From positions 1 to 64,000 of the forward strand of contig QOZS01000011.1 of NCBI GenBank assembly GCA_003576705.1: 64,000 bases of DNA. Direction: 5' to 3'. Shown one piece after another: positions 1 to 8,654 of the stretch. A program made the position numbers and the translations under genes. Below the pieces are notes generated by a model, which saw nothing but the letters and a program-made list of their open reading frames with translations, was not told the DNA's origin and ran no database searches. Within the stretch, counting starts at the first letter, position 1, and each line of letters opens with the position of its first letter. The DNA comes from Desertibaculum subflavum. GTDB taxonomy: Bacteria; Pseudomonadota; Alphaproteobacteria; Ferrovibrionales; Ferrovibrionaceae.

Positions 1-184
1 CCCGCCCGCGCGGCGCCGTCAGCACCCGGGCACCGCGCGCCCGGGCAACCGCCGCCGTCGCGTCGCGCGAGCCGCCGTCGACCACCACGACGTCGCCGGC
101 CCCGCCCTGGCGCAGCGCGTCCAGGGTCGCACCCAGCGTCCCGGCGGCATCGAGGGTCGGCACCACGGCCCCGATCGCGATCAC
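1..184 (-). CDS. Family 2 glycosyltransferase, N-terminal fragment (runs off the window)
   Basis: Reading the minus strand from a GTG at 184 gives about 61 residues beginning VIAIGAVVPTLDAAGTLGAT, then DVVVVDGGSRDATAAVA and RVLTAPRGR. The early PTLDAA segment and the VVDGGSRDAT motif (nucleotide-sugar-binding DGGS) are typical of GT-A family 2 enzymes, and the closing APRGR resembles the small rSAM/selenodomain-associated transferase 2 group (TIGR04283). GGGAG lies just before the GTG. It is divergent from the biotin-carrier gene at 274. The C-terminal half lies outside the window, so the acceptor specificity is unknown. Confidence 0.7.
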   Translation of the reverse strand, partial: MIAIGAVVPTLDAAGTLGATLDALRQGGAGDVVVVDGGSRDATAAVARARGARVLTAPRGR

Positions 185-273
185 CAGAGCTCCCGCCTTG
201 CTTCCAACAGGGCGTGTAAGCTACGAACAAGGCGAGGAAACCCCAAGTAACATGCCCAGGAGGGAAGACGGCC

Positions 274-495
274 GTGGCGCTGATCGATGTGAAGTCGGAA
301 ATCACCGGCAAGGTGTGGAAGCTGGACACCAGTCCGGGCGACAAGCTCGGCGAGGACGACACCATCCTCACCCTGGAATCGATGAAGATGGAGATCCCGG
401 TGATGGCGCCGGCCGGCGGCACGTTGAAGGAGATCCTGGTCGCCGAAGGCGACAGCGTGAAGGAAGGCCAGGTCGTCGCCCGGCTGGAGAAATAG
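274..495 (+). CDS. Stand-alone biotin/lipoyl carrier protein (BCCP-like, 73 aa)
   Basis: This is a minimal biotinyl domain with nothing else attached. The biotin-acceptor motif ESMKMEIPV (Lys in MKM) sits mid-chain, flanked by the two beta-hairpin repeats of the hammerhead fold (GKVWKLDTSPGDKLGEDD and GGTLKEILVAEGDSVKEG). The GTG start is set by a strong AGGAGGG ten bases upstream. Such proteins carry carboxybiotin for acyl-CoA carboxylases or related biotin enzymes, but no carboxylase or transferase subunit is nearby. It ends 4 bp from the stop of the convergent malonyl-CoA decarboxylase gene, which suggests, without proving, a shared role in malonyl-CoA turnover. Confidence 0.85.
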   Translation: MALIDVKSEITGKVWKLDTSPGDKLGEDDTILTLESMKMEIPVMAPAGGTLKEILVAEGDSVKEGQVVARLEK

Positions 496-499
496 CCGC

Positions 500-1903
500 C
501 TATCCTTTTGCCTGCTTGGCAACGCTCGGATGGGCCACCACGCGGCCCTCGCTATAGGCCTCGTGGTTGGCCTCCACCTCGTCCAGCTTGTAGCGGTAGT
601 TCACCATCAGGCCGATCGCCTGGCGCATGCCCTTGCGTGACGTGTCGCCGAGGAAATTGATGCGCTCGATGCGGGCGCCGTTGGCGAGATGGAAGCGCGC
701 CACCGGGTCGATCGCCCGCCCGCGCTCCTTCTCCTTCACCAGATAGCGGGCGCAGAGCCGGGTCAGCACCGTCTTCAGCGCCTCGCGCAGCGCCGGCACA
801 TCGCGCCAGTCCTTGCGCTCCAGCAGCCTGGCAAAGGCCTTCGGCGTCACCTCGCCTTCGATCAGCGACGACAGCGTCTCGCGGTCGGATGCCGTCAACA
901 GGTCCGGCCTGTCGGCGGCGATCTCGCGGTCCAGCCAGGCGCGGAAGCCGGGGACCGGCGACAAGGTCGCGAAGGTCTTCAGGTTCGGCAGCTCGCGCGC
1001 CAGCTCGTCGGCGACGCGCTTGATCAGGAAGTTGCCGAAGCTGACGCCGGCCAGGCCCTTCTGGCAGTTGGAGATCGAGTAGAAGATCGCGGCATCCGCC
1101 GTGCGCGGATCGTGCGTCGGCTGCTTGTCGTCCAGCAGCGCCTGGATCGAGGCCGCCGTGCCGTCGACCAGCGCCACCTCGACGAAGATCAGCGGCTCGT
1201 CCGGCATGCGCGGATGGAAGAAGGCGAAGCAGCGCCGGTCGGAATCGAGCCGATTCTTGAGATCGCGCCAGGAGCGGATCTCGTGCACCGCCTCGTAGTC
1301 GACCAGCTTCTCCAGCAGCACCGCCGGCGAGCGCCAGGTGATGCGCTCCAGATTGAGGAAGCCGACATCGAACCAGCCGGCGAGCAGCCGGCGCAGATCC
1401 TCGGCCAACTCGCCGAAGCGCGCATCCTCCGCCACCAGGTCCAGCAGGTTGGCGCGCAGGTCGACCAGGAACTTGACGCCCTGCGGCAGCGCGGTGAACT
1501 GCGCGAGCAGGCGCATCGCCGGGCTTTCCAGCGCGTTGCGCATGGCGGCGAGCGCCCGTCCCTCGTCCTTCGCCTCGGCGGCGCCGCGCCAGGTCTCGAT
1601 GGCGTTGGCAAGCCGCGCGCGGTCGATCCCGTAGCGCTCGATCAGAAGCCGCAGGAAGCGCTTGCGGCCCTGCGCGTTCAGCGCGAGGTAGACTTGGCCG
1701 AGCTCGGCGGCACGGGCGCGCGAGGTGACCTCGCCGCCACGAGCCTCGACGCAGCCGTCGATCTGCTGCTGCAGCCGCTCGATATCACCGTCCGGCAGGT
1801 CCTCGCGATAGGAAACGCCGCGCAAGGTGCGCGCGGTCTCCGCCACGTCGCGGAAGGCGCGGTTGATGCGGTCCAGCAGCGAGGCGGCGAGCGTCTGGTT
1901 CAT
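500..1903 (-). CDS. mcd: Malonyl-CoA decarboxylase
   Basis: The 467-aa product is a full-length MCD, which converts malonyl-CoA to acetyl-CoA and CO2. It has the helical N-terminal domain (about 1-160) and the GNAT-like catalytic domain, with FFHPRMPDEPLIFVEVALV, AIFYSISNCQKGLAGVSFG, LATLSPVPGF and the C-terminal FHLANGA...NYRYKL block. In studied MCDs a Ser and a His do catalysis; the conserved His appears to be that of FHLANGA. The start at 1903 overlaps the end of the upstream NAD(P)HX-repair gene by four bases (ATGA), so translation is probably coupled. A longer reading frame to 2026 has no family similarity in its extra residues and runs inside the upstream gene. Confidence 0.93.
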   Translation of the reverse strand: MNQTLAASLLDRINRAFRDVAETARTLRGVSYREDLPDGDIERLQQQIDGCVEARGGEVTSRARAAELGQVYLALNAQGRKRFLRLLIERYGIDRARLANAIETWRGAAEAKDEGRALAAMRNALESPAMRLLAQFTALPQGVKFLVDLRANLLDLVAEDARFGELAEDLRRLLAGWFDVGFLNLERITWRSPAVLLEKLVDYEAVHEIRSWRDLKNRLDSDRRCFAFFHPRMPDEPLIFVEVALVDGTAASIQALLDDKQPTHDPRTADAAIFYSISNCQKGLAGVSFGNFLIKRVADELARELPNLKTFATLSPVPGFRAWLDREIAADRPDLLTASDRETLSSLIEGEVTPKAFARLLERKDWRDVPALREALKTVLTRLCARYLVKEKERGRAIDPVARFHLANGARIERINFLGDTSRKGMRQAIGLMVNYRYKLDEVEANHEAYSEGRVVAHPSVAKQAKG

Positions 1904-3381
1904 GGGGCAAGTGTCGCGGATGGTTGTGACGCAAGCAAGGCGCGGAGCGCCGCGGGCACGAGGTCCGGCAGATCCTCGGCGATCAAGCCGTGACCAAAAG
2001 CAGCAGCAGCCGCGCCATGCAGCCATACGCCGGCCGACGCGGCCTCGAACGCGGCCATACCCTGCGCCAGGAGCCCGGCGATCAATCCGGCCAGCACATC
2101 GCCCGATCCGGCGGTGGCGAGGCTCGGCGGCGCATTGGCATTGATCGCATAGCGGCCGTCGGGCGCGGCGATCACCGTGTCGGGACCCTTCAGCACCACG
2201 ACGGCGCCGCTCTTCGCCGCAGCCGCCAAGGTGCGCGTGAGGCGATCACCGGATGCGTCGAACAGGCGCGCAAACTCGCCATCGTGCGGCGTCAGCACGC
2301 AGGGGCCCTTGATCGCCGCGAACAATTCCGCCGTGTCGCCTGCGAAAGCGCTGATGGCGTCGGCATCCAGAACCACCCCGCGGCCCGTCGCCAGAGCCGC
2401 CAGCACGCGCTGGCGCGTCAGCGGAGACACACCGTTGCCGGGGCCGAGCAGGATCGCATTCAGTCGCCGGTCGGCCAGCATGGTGGCGAGACCCGGCGCG
2501 CCCTGCACCGGCCGCGTCATCACCGACTGCAGCGTGCCCGCGAGCGCCGGGATCGAATCCGGCGGCGCGGCGACGGTCACGAGGCCGGCGCCGATGCGCA
2601 GCGCCGCCCTGGCGGCGAGCTTGGCGGCACCGGTCGCTGCCGGCCCGCCGCTCACCACCACCGCGTGGCCGCGCGCGTATTTGTGCCCCTCCGTTGCCGG
2701 CCAGGGAAAGTCGCGCGCGAAGGCGGCCGGCTCGTTGGCGCGGCCCTGCGGCTTGATCTCCCGCAGCACATCTCCGGAGATGCCGATATCGACGATCTGC
2801 GTCTCGCCGCACAGCCGCCGTCCCGGCATCAGCAGATGCCCCGGCTTGCGGCGGAAGAAGGTGACCGTCAGCGTGGCCTGCACGGCCGGGCCTTCGGCGC
2901 GGCCGGTATCGCCGTTGACGCCGCTCGGCACGTCGACCGCCACGATCGGAAGACCGGTCAGATTGGCCGTCTCCGCCACGGCCGCCGCCTCCCCTTCGAG
3001 CGGCCGCGCCAATCCGGCGCCGAACAGCGCATCGACGATCAGGCCGGCGCCGTCGAGAGCCGCCGGCGTCAGCGCCTCGGCGGTGCCGGTCCATCGCTTC
3101 GCCGCCAGCGCCGCATCGCCCTTCAAGGCCTCGCGCGCGCCGAGCAGCGCGAGCCGCACCGGCCAGCCGCGTTCGGCCAGCAGGCGGGCGACGACGAAAC
3201 CATCGCCACCATTGTTGCCGGGGCCGCACAGCACCGCGACCGGCCGCCGCGTCCAGCGCGCCAGGATCGCCTGCGCGATGCCGGCGCCGGCACGCTCCAT
3301 CAGGTCGATGCCGGGGACGCCGGATGCGATCGCCGCCGCGTCGGCGCGGTACATCTCGGCGACGCGGAGCAGCTCGATCAT
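1900..3381 (-). CDS. nnr: Bifunctional NAD(P)H-hydrate epimerase / ADP-dependent NAD(P)H-hydrate dehydratase
   Basis: A 493-aa fusion of the two NAD(P)HX repair enzymes. The YjeF_N epimerase half (about 1-205) has the GPGNNGGDGFVVARLL loop and the DVPSGVNGDTG segment. The ribokinase-like dehydratase half (about 225-493) has LLGPGNG, DADAISAF, LTPHDGEFARLF and the anion-hole motif ATAGSGDVLAGLI. Its ATG overlaps the amidase stop (ATGA) and its own stop overlaps the mcd start, so three genes form a tightly coupled operon. The length and both motif sets are complete, so both activities are expected. Confidence 0.94.
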   Translation of the reverse strand: MIELLRVAEMYRADAAAIASGVPGIDLMERAGAGIAQAILARWTRRPVAVLCGPGNNGGDGFVVARLLAERGWPVRLALLGAREALKGDAALAAKRWTGTAEALTPAALDGAGLIVDALFGAGLARPLEGEAAAVAETANLTGLPIVAVDVPSGVNGDTGRAEGPAVQATLTVTFFRRKPGHLLMPGRRLCGETQIVDIGISGDVLREIKPQGRANEPAAFARDFPWPATEGHKYARGHAVVVSGGPAATGAAKLAARAALRIGAGLVTVAAPPDSIPALAGTLQSVMTRPVQGAPGLATMLADRRLNAILLGPGNGVSPLTRQRVLAALATGRGVVLDADAISAFAGDTAELFAAIKGPCVLTPHDGEFARLFDASGDRLTRTLAAAAKSGAVVVLKGPDTVIAAPDGRYAINANAPPSLATAGSGDVLAGLIAGLLAQGMAAFEAASAGVWLHGAAAAAFGHGLIAEDLPDLVPAALRALLASQPSATLAP

Positions 3382-4784
3382 GTGAGCGGCGGCTTTTCCT
3401 TGGCGATCGAGTAGACCGTCTCATAGGCGCGGCTCGCGCGCAGCACCAGATCCTCCCGGAAGGCCGGGCCGACGATATGGAGGCCGATCGGCAGGCCTTC
3501 CCGGGTGAAGCCGCAGGGGATCGAGGCGGCCGGCTGCTGCGTCAGGTTGAAGGGGTAGGAGAACGGCGTCCAGCTGGGCCAGGTGTCGCCGTGCTTCCAC
3601 CCCGCCGGCACCATCTCGCCATGCTTCAACGCCGGCACCGACAGCGACGGCGTCAGCAGCAGGTCGTAGCGCTGATTGAACTCGCGCATCTTGACGCCGA
3701 GATCCTGACGCTCGCCGACCGCGTTCAGATAGGTCTTCAGCCCGACCTTGGATCCCGCCTCGACACTGTCGTTCAGGCCGGGGTCCAGCAGGTCGCGCTT
3801 CGCCTTCGGCAGGCCGCCCAGCGCATTGAAGGCGCCGGCGATCCAGAGCGTCCAGAAATACGCGTATGGATCGTCGAAGCCGGGATCGGCTTGCTCCACA
3901 TGCGCGCCCAGCTCCTCGAAGGCCTTGGCCGCCTTGGCGACGCTCGCCGCGATCTCGGGATCGACCGGCGCGTAGCCGAGATTGGGACTGAAAGCGATCT
4001 TCAGGCCCTTCACCCCGGCCTCGAGATCGGCCGTGTAGTCGCGCCCGTCATAGGGCAGCGAATACCAGTCGCGCGGATCCGGCTTCGCCATGATGTTCAG
4101 CATCAGGGCGCTGTCGCGCACCGTGCGGGTCATCGGGCCGTTATGCGATACCGTGCCGAACGGGCTCGCCGGCCAGGCCGGCACGCGGCCGAAATGCGGC
4201 TTGATGCCGTAGCAGCCGGTGAAGCCGGCCGGGATGCGGATCGAGCCGCCGCCATCGCTGCCGCTGGCGAGCGGGCTCATGCCGGTCACCGCCGCCGCCG
4301 CCGCGCCGGCGCTGGAGCCGCCGGTGGTGCGGTCGAGCTTCCACGGATTGCGGGTGATGCCGGTCAGCGGGCTGTCGCCGAGGCCTTTCCAGCCGTAATC
4401 CGGCGTGGTGGTCTTGCCGAGCAGCACCGCGCCGGCCTCGCGGAGCCGCGCGGTCAGCGGCGCGTCGACATCCCAGGGCTGCGCCCTGTCAGTGATGCGC
4501 GAGCCGCGCATGGTCGGCCAGCCCTTGGTCAGCACCAGATCCTTGATCGAGGTCGGCACGCCGTCGATCGGGCTCAGGGGCGTGCCGGCCTTCCAGCGCG
4601 CCTCGGCGGCGCGGGCATCCCGCATGCCGCTCTCGCGGTCGATCACGATGAAGGCGTTGACGACCGGATTGACCTTGTCGATGCGGGCGTAGACGGCTTC
4701 CGTCGCCTCCACCGGCGAAAGCTGCTTTGCCCGGTAGAGATCGACCAGTTCGACGGCGGAAAGATCGGCCGGATCGGATGCCAC
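3378..4784 (-). CDS. Amidase-signature family amidase
   Basis: The 468-aa product has the amidase-signature Ser-cisSer-Lys triad context: the Lys in PTSIKDLV, and the Gly/Ser-rich block [14 protein letters not shown] followed by [21 protein letters not shown], where the two catalytic Ser lie. There is no signal peptide. It hydrolyses carboxamides of unknown identity; it is not obviously GatA, because no gatB or gatC is present and the C-terminus ([24 protein letters not shown]) is of the general amidase type. I place the start at a GTG (4784) preceded by GGGGG; another GTG lies seven codons upstream and an ATG at 4865. It is first in the amidase-nnr-mcd operon and divergent from the FAD enzyme. 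Confidence 0.88.
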   Translation of the reverse strand: MASDPADLSAVELVDLYRAKQLSPVEATEAVYARIDKVNPVVNAFIVIDRESGMRDARAAEARWKAGTPLSPIDGVPTSIKDLVLTKGWPTMRGSRITDRAQPWDVDAPLTARLREAGAVLLGKTTTPDYGWKGLGDSPLTGITRNPWKLDRTTGGSSAGAAAAAVTGMSPLASGSDGGGSIRIPAGFTGCYGIKPHFGRVPAWPASPFGTVSHNGPMTRTVRDSALMLNIMAKPDPRDWYSLPYDGRDYTADLEAGVKGLKIAFSPNLGYAPVDPEIAASVAKAAKAFEELGAHVEQADPGFDDPYAYFWTLWIAGAFNALGGLPKAKRDLLDPGLNDSVEAGSKVGLKTYLNAVGERQDLGVKMREFNQRYDLLLTPSLSVPALKHGEMVPAGWKHGDTWPSWTPFSYPFNLTQQPAASIPCGFTREGLPIGLHIVGPAFREDLVLRASRAYETVYSIAKEKPPLT

Positions 4785-4879
4785 TGCGCTACCCCCGTTG
4801 ACCACAAGTTCAACCTGTCGGCATTGTCGCCCCGCGCGCCGCGGCGGGCAATGCCAAGCGGCCATGTTCGGAGTGCGAA

Positions 4880-6010
4880 ATGAGCGGGACGGGGGCGGAG
4901 TTTATCGTGATCGGCGCCGGCATGGCCGGCGCCTCGGCGGCCTATGAGTTGGCCGCCAAAGGGCGCGTGATCGTGCTGGAGCGCGAGAGCCAGCCCGGCT
5001 ACCACACGACCGGCCGCTCGGCCGCGCTCTATGCCGAGACCTACGGCAACCAGGTGATCCGCGCCATCACCACGGCGTCGCGGGCGATGTACATGCAACC
5101 GCCGCCGGGTTTCACCGACCATCCGATGCTGTCGCCGCGCGGCACCGTCATCATCGGCCGTGCCGACCAGCAGGCAGCGCTCGACCGCGCCTATGAGGAG
5201 GGCCGCCAGCTGGTCGGCAGCATCCGGCGCCTGACCGGCGAGGAGGTGCGGCGCATGGTGCCGATCCTCCGGCCCGAACATGCCGTCGCCGCAATCATGG
5301 TGCCGGACGACATGGATATCGACGTGCACGCGCTGCACCAGGGCTATCTGAAGGGCCTGCGCGCGCGCGGCGGCAGCGTGATCACCGACGCGGAGCTGCG
5401 CGGACTCTCGCGCATCAATGGCGAATGGAAGCTGGAGACTGCGGCGGGCGGTTTCACCGCCCCCGTGGTTGTCAACGCCGCCGGCGCCTGGGCCGACGTG
5501 GTGGGCGGGATGGTTGGCGCCGCGCCGATCGGCCTGGTGCCGAAGCGGCGCACGGCGCTCACCTTCGACCCGCCTTCCGGCGCCGATATTACGCATTGGC
5601 CGGCGGTGATCGACGCCGACGAGCAGTGGTACATCAAGCCGGAAGCCGGCCGCATCCTCGCCTCCCCCGCCGACGAGACGCCGTCCGACCCCTGCGACGC
5701 GCAGCCGGACGAGATGGATGTGGCGATCTGCGTCGACCGCGTGATGACCGCGACCACGCTGGACATCCGCCGCATCACCCATCGCTGGGCAGGCCTGCGC
5801 AGCTTCGTGAAGGACAAGACGCCGGTGGTCGGCTTCGACGACAAGGTCGAGGGCTTCTTTTGGCTCGCCGGCCAGGGCGGCTACGGCATCCAGACCGCCC
5901 CCGCCATGGGCCGCATCGCCGCCGCCCTGGCGCGCCGCGAGGCCCTGCCCGCGGATGTCGCCGCGCTCGGCATCACCCCCGCCGACCTCGCTCCGCAAAG
6001 ATTGCGGTAA
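4880..6010 (+). CDS. FAD-dependent oxidoreductase of the DAO family, D-arginine dehydrogenase-like
   Basis: The 376-aa protein starts with a Rossmann FAD motif, IGAGMAGASAAYELA, followed by ERESQPGYHTTGRSAALY, a stretch very like bacterial D-arginine/D-amino-acid dehydrogenase DauA. The C-terminal second FAD block WAGLRSFVKDKTPVVGF and FWLAGQGGYGIQTAPAMG also fits. DauA-type enzymes oxidise D-amino acids to 2-oxo acids and pass electrons to quinone or another acceptor. No DauB or amino-acid transporter is adjacent, so the substrate is inferred only from family resemblance; a glycine- or sarcosine-type oxidase is the main alternative. Confidence 0.82.
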   Translation: MSGTGAEFIVIGAGMAGASAAYELAAKGRVIVLERESQPGYHTTGRSAALYAETYGNQVIRAITTASRAMYMQPPPGFTDHPMLSPRGTVIIGRADQQAALDRAYEEGRQLVGSIRRLTGEEVRRMVPILRPEHAVAAIMVPDDMDIDVHALHQGYLKGLRARGGSVITDAELRGLSRINGEWKLETAAGGFTAPVVVNAAGAWADVVGGMVGAAPIGLVPKRRTALTFDPPSGADITHWPAVIDADEQWYIKPEAGRILASPADETPSDPCDAQPDEMDVAICVDRVMTATTLDIRRITHRWAGLRSFVKDKTPVVGFDDKVEGFFWLAGQGGYGIQTAPAMGRIAAALARREALPADVAALGITPADLAPQRLR

Positions 6011-6054
6011 TGCAGGGGGCGACAGCCCGTTCTGCCGTCACTATATTGCCAGCA

Positions 6055-6145
6055 CCAGCAGGGGGAGCCGCCCACGCGGCTGAGAGGTTCCATCCCGGAA
6101 CGACCCCTAGAACCTGATCCGGTTAGGACCGGCGTAGGGATGCGT
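6055..6145 (+). promoter_or_regulatory. TPP riboswitch (THI box)
   Basis: The hallmark TPP-aptamer segments occur in order: gggggagcc, ggctgagagg, gacccctagaacctgatc, then a ccgg-ttagga-ccgg stem-loop and the conserved gcgtagggatgcg. P3 (gcc/ggc), P3a (ggttcc/ggaac) and P2 (gggg/cccc) can be drawn; P1 can close gca with tgc. It lies directly before thiZ. The aptamer's 3' strand (aggga, about 6136-6140) is also the only Shine-Dalgarno-like sequence before the ATG at 6151, so ligand binding probably blocks translation directly, with no room for a separate expression platform. Confidence 0.95.
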
Positions 6146-6150
6146 GATTC

Positions 6151-6903
6151 ATGCAGGATCGTGTCGCCGTTGCGACGCCACTAGGCGTCCGCCTTCGCGC
6201 GCTTACCTTGAGCTATGGCGGCGCGGCGCTGATCCGCGAGGTCGATCTCGACCTCGCGCCCGGCCGCATCACCTGCCTGCTCGGTCCGAGCGGCATCGGC
6301 AAGAGCACGCTGCTCAAGGCCATCGCCGGCCTGCTCACGCCCGATGCCGGCCGCATCGAAGGCGACGACGGCCGCCCCCTCGCGGGCCGGGTCGCCTGGA
6401 TGGGGCAGGATGCCGGCCTGCTGCCGTGGAGCGATGCGCTTGGCAACGTGACCCTCGGCTCGAGGCTGCGCGGCGAGCCACCCGACCGCGAACGTGCCCA
6501 GGCGCTGCTCCGGCTGGTCGGCCTCGCCGAGGCCGCCGCCATGCTCCCGGCCAAGCTCTCCGGCGGCATGCGCCAACGCGTCGCGCTGGCGCGCACGCTC
6601 TATGAGGACAAGCCGGTCGTGCTGATGGACGAGCCCTTCGCCGCGCTCGACGCGCTAACCCGGCATCGCCTGCAGGCGGAGGCGGCGCGACTGCTCGCCG
6701 GCCGCGCCGTCCTGCTCGTCACCCACGATCCCGCGGAGGCGCTCCGGCTCGGCCACGCGGTCGTGGTGATGCGCGGCGCACCGGCTGAATTCAGTCAGCA
6801 ATTGACGCCGCCCGGCGATCCGCCGCGCGATCCGACCGAGCCGGCGATGGCCGCGCTGCAACGGCGCCTGTTGGCCGAGCTCGGCGCCGAGGTGACGGCA
6901 TGA
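6151..6903 (+). CDS. thiZ: Thiamine-pyrimidine (HMP/FAMP) ABC transporter ATPase
   Basis: The 250-aa ABC ATPase has Walker A GPSGIGKST, Q-loop MGQD, signature LSGGMRQRVALART, Walker B VVLMDEPFAALDA and the switch His in LLVTHD. It is the nitrate/taurine/ThiZ type. The TPP riboswitch immediately upstream and the ThiX/ThiY-like partners identify it as the importer of thiamine pyrimidine precursors rather than of taurine or sulfonate. The stop overlaps the thiX start (ATGA). Confidence 0.92.
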   Translation: MQDRVAVATPLGVRLRALTLSYGGAALIREVDLDLAPGRITCLLGPSGIGKSTLLKAIAGLLTPDAGRIEGDDGRPLAGRVAWMGQDAGLLPWSDALGNVTLGSRLRGEPPDRERAQALLRLVGLAEAAAMLPAKLSGGMRQRVALARTLYEDKPVVLMDEPFAALDALTRHRLQAEAARLLAGRAVLLVTHDPAEALRLGHAVVVMRGAPAEFSQQLTPPGDPPRDPTEPAMAALQRRLLAELGAEVTA

Positions 6904-7685
6904 TCCGCCTCGCCCGCCCGCTCGCCATCGCGCTCGGCCTGCTGGCGATCTGGGAGCTGGTGGTGCGGGCGACCGGCGTGCCGCATTTCATCCTGCCCGC
7001 CCCGACACGCATCGCCGCCGCCTTCGCCGCGCGCGGCGATCTGCTGTTCGAGCATGCGGTGACGACCTTGGTCGAGATCCTGCTCGGCTTCGTGGTCGGC
7101 GGAGGCCTCGGCACCCTGCTGGCGCTGACGCTGGCCGCCAGCGCGACGGCGCGCCGCTGGTTGCTGCCGCTGGTGATCGCGAGCCAGGCGGTGCCGGTCT
7201 TCGCCATCGCCCCGCTGCTGGTGCTGTGGCTCGGCTATGGCCTGACGTCGAAGATCGCCATGGCGGCGCTAGTGATCTTCTTCCCGGTCGCCATCGCGCT
7301 GCATGACGGGCTGAAGCGGACCGAGCCCGGCTGGATCGATCTTGCGCAGACCATGACCGCCGGCCGGCGCGGCGGCGCGGCGCGCATCCTGTTCCGCATC
7401 CGCCTGCCGGCCGCGCTGCCGGCGCTGGGCAGCGGCCTTCGCGTCGCCGCCGGCGTGGCCCCGATCGGCGCCGTGATCGGCGAATGGGTCGGCTCCTCCG
7501 CCGGCCTCGGCTACCTGATGCTGCACGCCAATGCGCGGCTGCAGGTGGACCTGATGTTCGCCGCGCTGCTGGTTCTCGCGGTCATGGCGACCCTGCTCTA
7601 CCTCGCGGTCGACCGCCTGGTCCGCCGGCTGGTGCCCTGGGCGCCGGATGCTTCCACCGATCTACTGTCAACGGAGACTGGATGA
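6900..7685 (+). CDS. thiX: Thiamine-pyrimidine ABC transporter permease
   Basis: The 261-aa inner-membrane protein has about six hydrophobic segments and the binding-protein-dependent permease EAA-like loop (AQTMTAGRRGGAARILFRIRLPAALPAL), which contacts the ATPase. It is translationally coupled to thiZ by a 4-bp overlap, and its stop overlaps the start region of thiY. Regulation is presumably set by the TPP riboswitch at the head of the operon. Confidence 0.9.
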   Translation: MIRLARPLAIALGLLAIWELVVRATGVPHFILPAPTRIAAAFAARGDLLFEHAVTTLVEILLGFVVGGGLGTLLALTLAASATARRWLLPLVIASQAVPVFAIAPLLVLWLGYGLTSKIAMAALVIFFPVAIALHDGLKRTEPGWIDLAQTMTAGRRGGAARILFRIRLPAALPALGSGLRVAAGVAPIGAVIGEWVGSSAGLGYLMLHANARLQVDLMFAALLVLAVMATLLYLAVDRLVRRLVPWAPDASTDLLSTETG

Positions 7686-8623
7686 TGCGTGCCTTGATCG
7701 TTGCTCTTGCGCTGCTGATGAGCGGCACCGCCGCGGCGCAGGAGAAGCTGACGGTGATGCTGGACTGGTTCGTCAACCCGGATCACGGACCGCTCTACGT
7801 CGCGCTGGAGCGCGGCGGCTTTTCCAGCCGCGGCCTGAATGTCGAGCTGATCGCGCCGGCCGATCCGAACGACCCGCCGAAGCTGGTCGCCGCAGGCAAG
7901 GCGGATATCGCGGTCAGCTATCAGCCGCAGCTGCATCTGCAGGTCGCCGAAAATCTGCCCTTGAAGCGCATCGGCACGCTGGTGGCGACGCCGCTCAACT
8001 CGCTGGTCGTGCTGGCCGACGGCCCGATCAAGCAGATCGCCGACCTGAAGGGCCGCAAGATCGGCTTCTCGGTCGGCGGCTTCGAGGAAGCGGTGCTCGG
8101 CACCATGCTGGCGAGGCATGGCCTCGCGCTGAAGGACGTGACCCTGATCAACGTCAATTTCAGCCTGTCGCCCTCGATCCTGTCCGGCAAGGTCGACGCG
8201 GTGATCGGCGCCTTCCGCAATTTCGAGCTGAACCAGATGGCGATCGAGAAGCGTCCCGGCCGCGCCTTCTATGTCGAGGAGGAAGGCGTGCCGCCCTATG
8301 ACGAGCTGATCTTCGTCGCCAAGACCGACCGGATCACCGATCCGAAGCTGCGCCGCTTCGTCGACGCCATCGAGGACGCGGTGCAGTACATGTTGAACCA
8401 TCCCAAGGAGGCCTGGGCGTTGTTCATCAAGGGTCGCGGCCAGCTCGACGACGAGCTGAACCGCCGCGCCTGGGCCGACACCTTGCCGCGCTTCGCGCTT
8501 CGCCCCGGCGCCGTCGACATGGCGCGCTACGAACGCTTCGCCCGCTTCCTGGAGGCGCAGAAGATCATACCGAAGGCACTGCCGGCCTCGGCCTATGCCG
8601 TGGAACTGCCGGCCGCGCCCTGA
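7682..8623 (+). CDS. thiY: Thiamine-pyrimidine ABC transporter substrate-binding protein (NMT1/ThiY-like)
   Basis: The 313-aa protein has a Sec signal peptide (MMRALIVALALLMSGTAAAQ), and the mature part begins with the NMT1/THI5-like block MLDWFVNPDHGPLYVALERG, followed by GKADIAVSYQ and KIGFSVGGFEEAVL. ThiY proteins bind N-formyl-4-amino-5-aminomethyl-2-methylpyrimidine for salvage. Two consecutive ATGs (7682 and 7685) both fit the GGAG upstream. Its position as third gene behind the TPP riboswitch supports the assignment over a sulfonate-binding protein. Confidence 0.9.
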   Translation: MMRALIVALALLMSGTAAAQEKLTVMLDWFVNPDHGPLYVALERGGFSSRGLNVELIAPADPNDPPKLVAAGKADIAVSYQPQLHLQVAENLPLKRIGTLVATPLNSLVVLADGPIKQIADLKGRKIGFSVGGFEEAVLGTMLARHGLALKDVTLINVNFSLSPSILSGKVDAVIGAFRNFELNQMAIEKRPGRAFYVEEEGVPPYDELIFVAKTDRITDPKLRRFVDAIEDAVQYMLNHPKEAWALFIKGRGQLDDELNRRAWADTLPRFALRPGAVDMARYERFARFLEAQKIIPKALPASAYAVELPAAP

Positions 8624-8654
8624 ACCACGGGCGGCACGGCCGTCGGTTCGCCCC

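Noticed and set aside
689..1993. Long plus-strand frame opposite malonyl-CoA decarboxylase
   Set aside because: Arg/Gly/Gln-rich antisense shadow of a clear gene; no family similarity. The same holds for many long frames opposite genes in this GC-rich DNA.
8624..8654. Weak hairpin between thiY and the cold-shock gene as a bidirectional terminator
   Set aside because: The stem is only about five base pairs and has no T-run on either side.
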